From Synechococcaceae bacterium Bin_79_3 (GTDB lineage Bacteria; Cyanobacteriota; Cyanobacteriia; PCC-6307; Cyanobiaceae), in contig VFLB01000121.1 in NCBI GenBank assembly GCA_009914645.1, positions 1-8,948 of the forward strand: a stretch of 8,948 nucleotides of DNA, in the 5' to 3' direction. This document shows, in pieces, positions 7,676 through 8,948 of this stretch. Made by a program: the position numbers and the translations under genes. The notes under the pieces are model-generated. The model was not told where the DNA came from and did not search any database. It saw nothing but the letters and a program-made list of their open reading frames with translations. How positions within the stretch are numbered: the first letter of the stretch is position 1; every line of letters starts with the position of its first letter.

Positions 7676-7679
7676 TTGA
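7600..7679. repeat. Imperfect inverted repeat upstream of recC
   Basis: The left arm at 7600-7612 (TCAAGGTGTTTTT) is matched in reverse complement by 7667-7679 (TCAAGGTGCTTTT), 12 of 13 positions, with 54 nt between. The right arm contains the proposed TTG start of the small plus-strand ORF and abuts the TTATAA box. It could be a pair of operator half-sites or chance; no regulator is recognised. Confidence 0.35.
7641..7668 (+). promoter_or_regulatory. Candidate sigma-70-type promoter for the small plus-strand ORF
   Basis: TTGCTG (7641-7646) and TATAAA (7663-7668) are separated by 16 nt, close to the consensus -35 and -10 arrangement. A transcript would begin about 7 nt after the -10 box, near 7675. 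That is almost exactly at the TTG start of the downstream ORF, implying a leaderless or nearly leaderless mRNA. This is a motif match only. Confidence 0.35.
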
Positions 7680-7864
7680 CCACAGATCTCCAATGGAGGG
7701 ATAACGGAGAGCTTCATCCCGATGAACTTGAACGCCTTCAACAGCTGCTTTCTAAGCAAATCCAGGGGCAAGATCTTGAATTTCAAGCGCTCCATGAAGA
7801 GCTCAAGCCCCGTGTGCAAGGGGGTCGGGAATTGCTGCGGATGGCGCTTCAAACTCGCCCTTAA
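7676..7864 (+). CDS. Small hypothetical protein, 62 aa, convergent with ycf54
   Basis: I do not recognise this protein. It is short, charged and rich in Gln, Leu and Glu. The stretch from about residue 16 to 42 (DELERLQQLL through HEELK) looks like one or two amphipathic helices, followed by a basic end ([14 protein letters not shown]). There is no signal peptide, membrane segment or Cys cluster. The start is TTG: upstream the frame meets TAG with no ATG or GTG between. The nearest AGGA is 16 nt away, too far for a normal Shine-Dalgarno. The last 62 nt overlap the 3' end of ycf54 on the other strand. I prefer it over the 103-codon minus-strand frame in the same place because its composition is soluble and protein-like and it does not run into recC. 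It could still be a chance ORF. Confidence 0.5.
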   Translation: MTTDLQWRDNGELHPDELERLQQLLSKQIQGQDLEFQALHEELKPRVQGGRELLRMALQTRP

Positions 7865-8123
7865 AAACGAATTCCAATCGCAACTTCATGAAATCGATAA
7901 AACTTCGATCGGTTGAAATCACAGCTGCAGCAGGCCTCGGTACAGATGCAGCTTGATTTTTAAACTGAGAAGAATCCAAGAATGTTGGATTTAAAATTAA
8001 CCAGAAATCGATTTCTTTATTATTTTCCGCGTAATTGCGGCGCCGTTCTGAAAGAACTTCTGCAAGTGGTTCTTCTTTAGTTAAGAAGGCTTCGCTTGCA
8101 GCTACGAAGTAATAGGTGCTCAT
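7803..8123 (-). CDS. ycf54: Ycf54, accessory factor of the Mg-protoporphyrin IX monomethyl ester oxidative cyclase
   Basis: Ycf54 (DUF2488) binds the aerobic cyclase AcsF/CycI and is needed for normal protochlorophyllide formation, the step that closes the fifth ring of chlorophyll. The 106 residues carry the family signatures [12 protein letters not shown] (3-14), [10 protein letters not shown] (34-43), [10 protein letters not shown] (63-72) and [16 protein letters not shown] (80-95), ending in the typical IPDPLA. Asp39, Phe40 and Arg82, reported as functionally important in Synechocystis Ycf54, are all present at the same numbers. The length is usual for the family. The start is an ATG overlapping the pdxJ stop (ATGA), with GAAGGA 8 nt upstream, the best ribosome binding site in the window. 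The gene is probably expressed with pdxJ. Its 3' end lies under the small plus-strand ORF. Confidence 0.96.
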   Translation of the reverse strand: MSTYYFVAASEAFLTKEEPLAEVLSERRRNYAENNKEIDFWLILNPTFLDSSQFKNQAASVPRPAAAVISTDRSFIDFMKLRLEFVFKGEFEAPSAAIPDPLAHGA

Positions 8124-8884
8124 TGGATAAATCCTTCGCCAATGCTTGGATTCTGCTCTAACGGGCGTGGATTCACCACTAAAGCTTTCATATCGCGTAC
8201 TGCCTGTTCAAGGCCCACTGCTAATGCCCTCGCGATAATTGTGTGGCCGATGTTTAGTTCCTCAATTCCAGGAATAGCAGCAATTGCCTCTACGTTTTGA
8301 TAAGTGAGGCCATGGCCTGCATTAACCCTTAAGCCCATCTCACGGCAGAGCTGGGTGGCCTCAATCAACTTGGCTAGTTCTTGGGCTTGTTTTGCTCCCC
8401 ATGGGGCATCGGCGTAACAGCCGGTGTGAAGTTCCACCCAGAGAGCCCCGCTATCGCGGCAGGCCCGTAGTTGTTCTGAATTGGCATCCACAAACAAACT
8501 CACAGGAATTCCTGCACCTTGAAGGCTTTGCACCTGTTGCTTTAGCAAGGTGCCCATAGAAACCACATCCAGGCCTCCTTCAGTTGTTACTTCTTCGCGC
8601 CGTTCTGGCACGAGCGTAACCATCGCTGGTTTAAGCATTTGTGCGATCCCGATCATCTCAGTGGTGGCCGCCATTTCAAGATTTAAGCGGCTGCGCACCG
8701 TGGCTTTTAGCAATTCCACATCACGGTCTTGGATGTGTCTGCGATCTTCTCTTAGATGCACGGTGATGCCATCGGCACCACCCAGTTCAGCTAATAGAGC
8801 AAAACTTGCTGGATTTGGTTCCACCGTGCGGCGTGCTTGGCGCACGGTGGCAATGTGATCGATATTGACGCCGAGGCTGGCCAT
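8120..8884 (-). CDS. pdxJ: Pyridoxine 5'-phosphate synthase PdxJ
   Basis: PdxJ condenses 1-deoxy-D-xylulose 5-phosphate with 3-amino-2-oxopropyl phosphate to pyridoxine 5'-phosphate, the ring-closing step of the DXP-dependent vitamin B6 pathway. It is a cytosolic TIM-barrel enzyme. The 254 residues compare with about 243 in E. coli. Conserved segments are [15 protein letters not shown] (4-18), [12 protein letters not shown] (40-51, active-site His43 and phosphate/substrate-binding Arg residues), NLEMA (68-72, Glu70), ELHTG (151-155), NAGHGL (188-193, His191) and [10 protein letters not shown] (209-218). The ATG start follows an in-frame TAG with no other start between. Only a weak GGA lies 11 nt upstream. 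The mRNA carries a strong hairpin at codons 12-21. The TGA stop overlaps the ycf54 ATG. Nothing is missing. Confidence 0.97.
   Translation of the reverse strand: MASLGVNIDHIATVRQARRTVEPNPASFALLAELGGADGITVHLREDRRHIQDRDVELLKATVRSRLNLEMAATTEMIGIAQMLKPAMVTLVPERREEVTTEGGLDVVSMGTLLKQQVQSLQGAGIPVSLFVDANSEQLRACRDSGALWVELHTGCYADAPWGAKQAQELAKLIEATQLCREMGLRVNAGHGLTYQNVEAIAAIPGIEELNIGHTIIARALAVGLEQAVRDMKALVVNPRPLEQNPSIGEGFIQ
8132..8137 (-). promoter_or_regulatory. Strong Shine-Dalgarno of ycf54 (inside pdxJ)
   Basis: GAAGGA on the minus strand, 8 nt before the ycf54 ATG, within the pdxJ coding end. It fixes the start and suggests ycf54 can be translated well independently of pdxJ. Confidence 0.75.
8821..8850 (-). 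repeat. Perfect 10-bp inverted repeat, hairpin in the pdxJ coding start
   Basis: CCACCGTGCG (8821-8830) and CGCACGGTGG (8841-8850) are perfect reverse complements around a 10-nt loop. In the mRNA this is a GC-rich stem covering pdxJ codons 12-21 (TVRQARRTV region), 35-64 nt after the start codon. No U run follows, so it is not a standard terminator. Confidence 0.8.
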
Positions 8885-8909
8885 CGCAATTGCTGTCCAG
8901 CTATTGATC

Positions 8910-8948
8910 CTAGGAACCTAATCGCTGGATATGGTTCTGCAATGGCCA
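8910..8948 (-). CDS. Possible 3' end of an upstream gene (12 codons and stop, window edge)
   Basis: One minus-strand frame entering from the right edge reads [12 protein letters not shown] and stops at TAG (8912-8910), 25 nt before the pdxJ ATG. The spacing would suit a preceding gene in the same operon, but twelve codons cannot identify a protein. Another frame is also open through this stretch, so this may be non-coding leader instead. Confidence 0.2.
   Translation of the reverse strand, partial: WPLQNHIQRLGS

Noticed and set aside
7541..7852. 103-codon minus-strand ORF between ycf54 and recC
   Set aside because: It starts inside ycf54, runs into recC, and has a Lys/Phe/Leu-rich product with no motif. 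The plus-strand frame over the same DNA is more protein-like, though neither is proven.
7863..7920. Short inverted repeat as a terminator for the small ORF
   Set aside because: Only a 5-bp ATCGA/TCGAT stem with no T run, and it lies in ycf54 coding sequence.
1..8948. Mobile elements, CRISPR arrays, tRNA or rRNA genes, a new defence system
   Set aside because: No transposase, spaced direct repeats or RNA-gene features were seen on either strand. The window is explained by recBCD, ycf54 and pdxJ apart from the small gap above recC.

Overview
The window most likely comes from a picocyanobacterium of the Synechococcus/Cyanobium/Prochlorococcus type. The main reason is a complete Ycf54 gene, a chlorophyll-biosynthesis factor known only from oxygenic phototrophs. 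Base composition is roughly half G+C by eye, genes are tightly packed, and two HIP1-type octamers (GCGATCGC) fit a cyanobacterium. The species cannot be fixed from the sequence alone.

Layout: every confidently identified gene lies on the minus strand, so the gene order reads from the right end to the left. At 8910-8948 there may be the last codons of an upstream gene. pdxJ (8120-8884, vitamin B6 synthesis) follows and overlaps ycf54 (7803-8123) by 4 nt. A 249-nt gap between ycf54 and recC holds most of a small plus-strand ORF (7676-7864) that runs tail-to-tail into the end of ycf54. Then come recC (4341-7553), recB (694-4344) and the first 232 codons of recD (1-697, cut by the window edge). 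The recC/recB and recB/recD junctions each overlap by 4 nt (GTGA and ATGA), so the three subunits are probably made from one mRNA with coupled translation.

Function: recC, recB and recD encode the RecBCD helicase-nuclease, which processes double-strand breaks for RecA-dependent repair and degrades linear foreign DNA. RecB has all its helicase motifs and an intact nuclease active site, and RecD has its Walker A and B motifs, so the complex looks active. RecC aligns over its full length with the E. coli protein, but several residues that contact Chi in E. coli are replaced. The recognition sequence may therefore differ from GCTGGTGG, even though that octamer occurs three times here. PdxJ makes pyridoxine 5'-phosphate. 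Ycf54 supports the Mg-protoporphyrin IX monomethyl ester cyclase. A possible link is that PLP is the cofactor of glutamate-1-semialdehyde aminomutase, early in the same tetrapyrrole pathway.

I found no mobile element, CRISPR array, tRNA, rRNA or clear new defence system. The points most worth a second look are the altered Chi-contact residues of RecC, the small convergent ORF with a possible leaderless start, and a perfect 10-bp hairpin in the 5' coding part of pdxJ.
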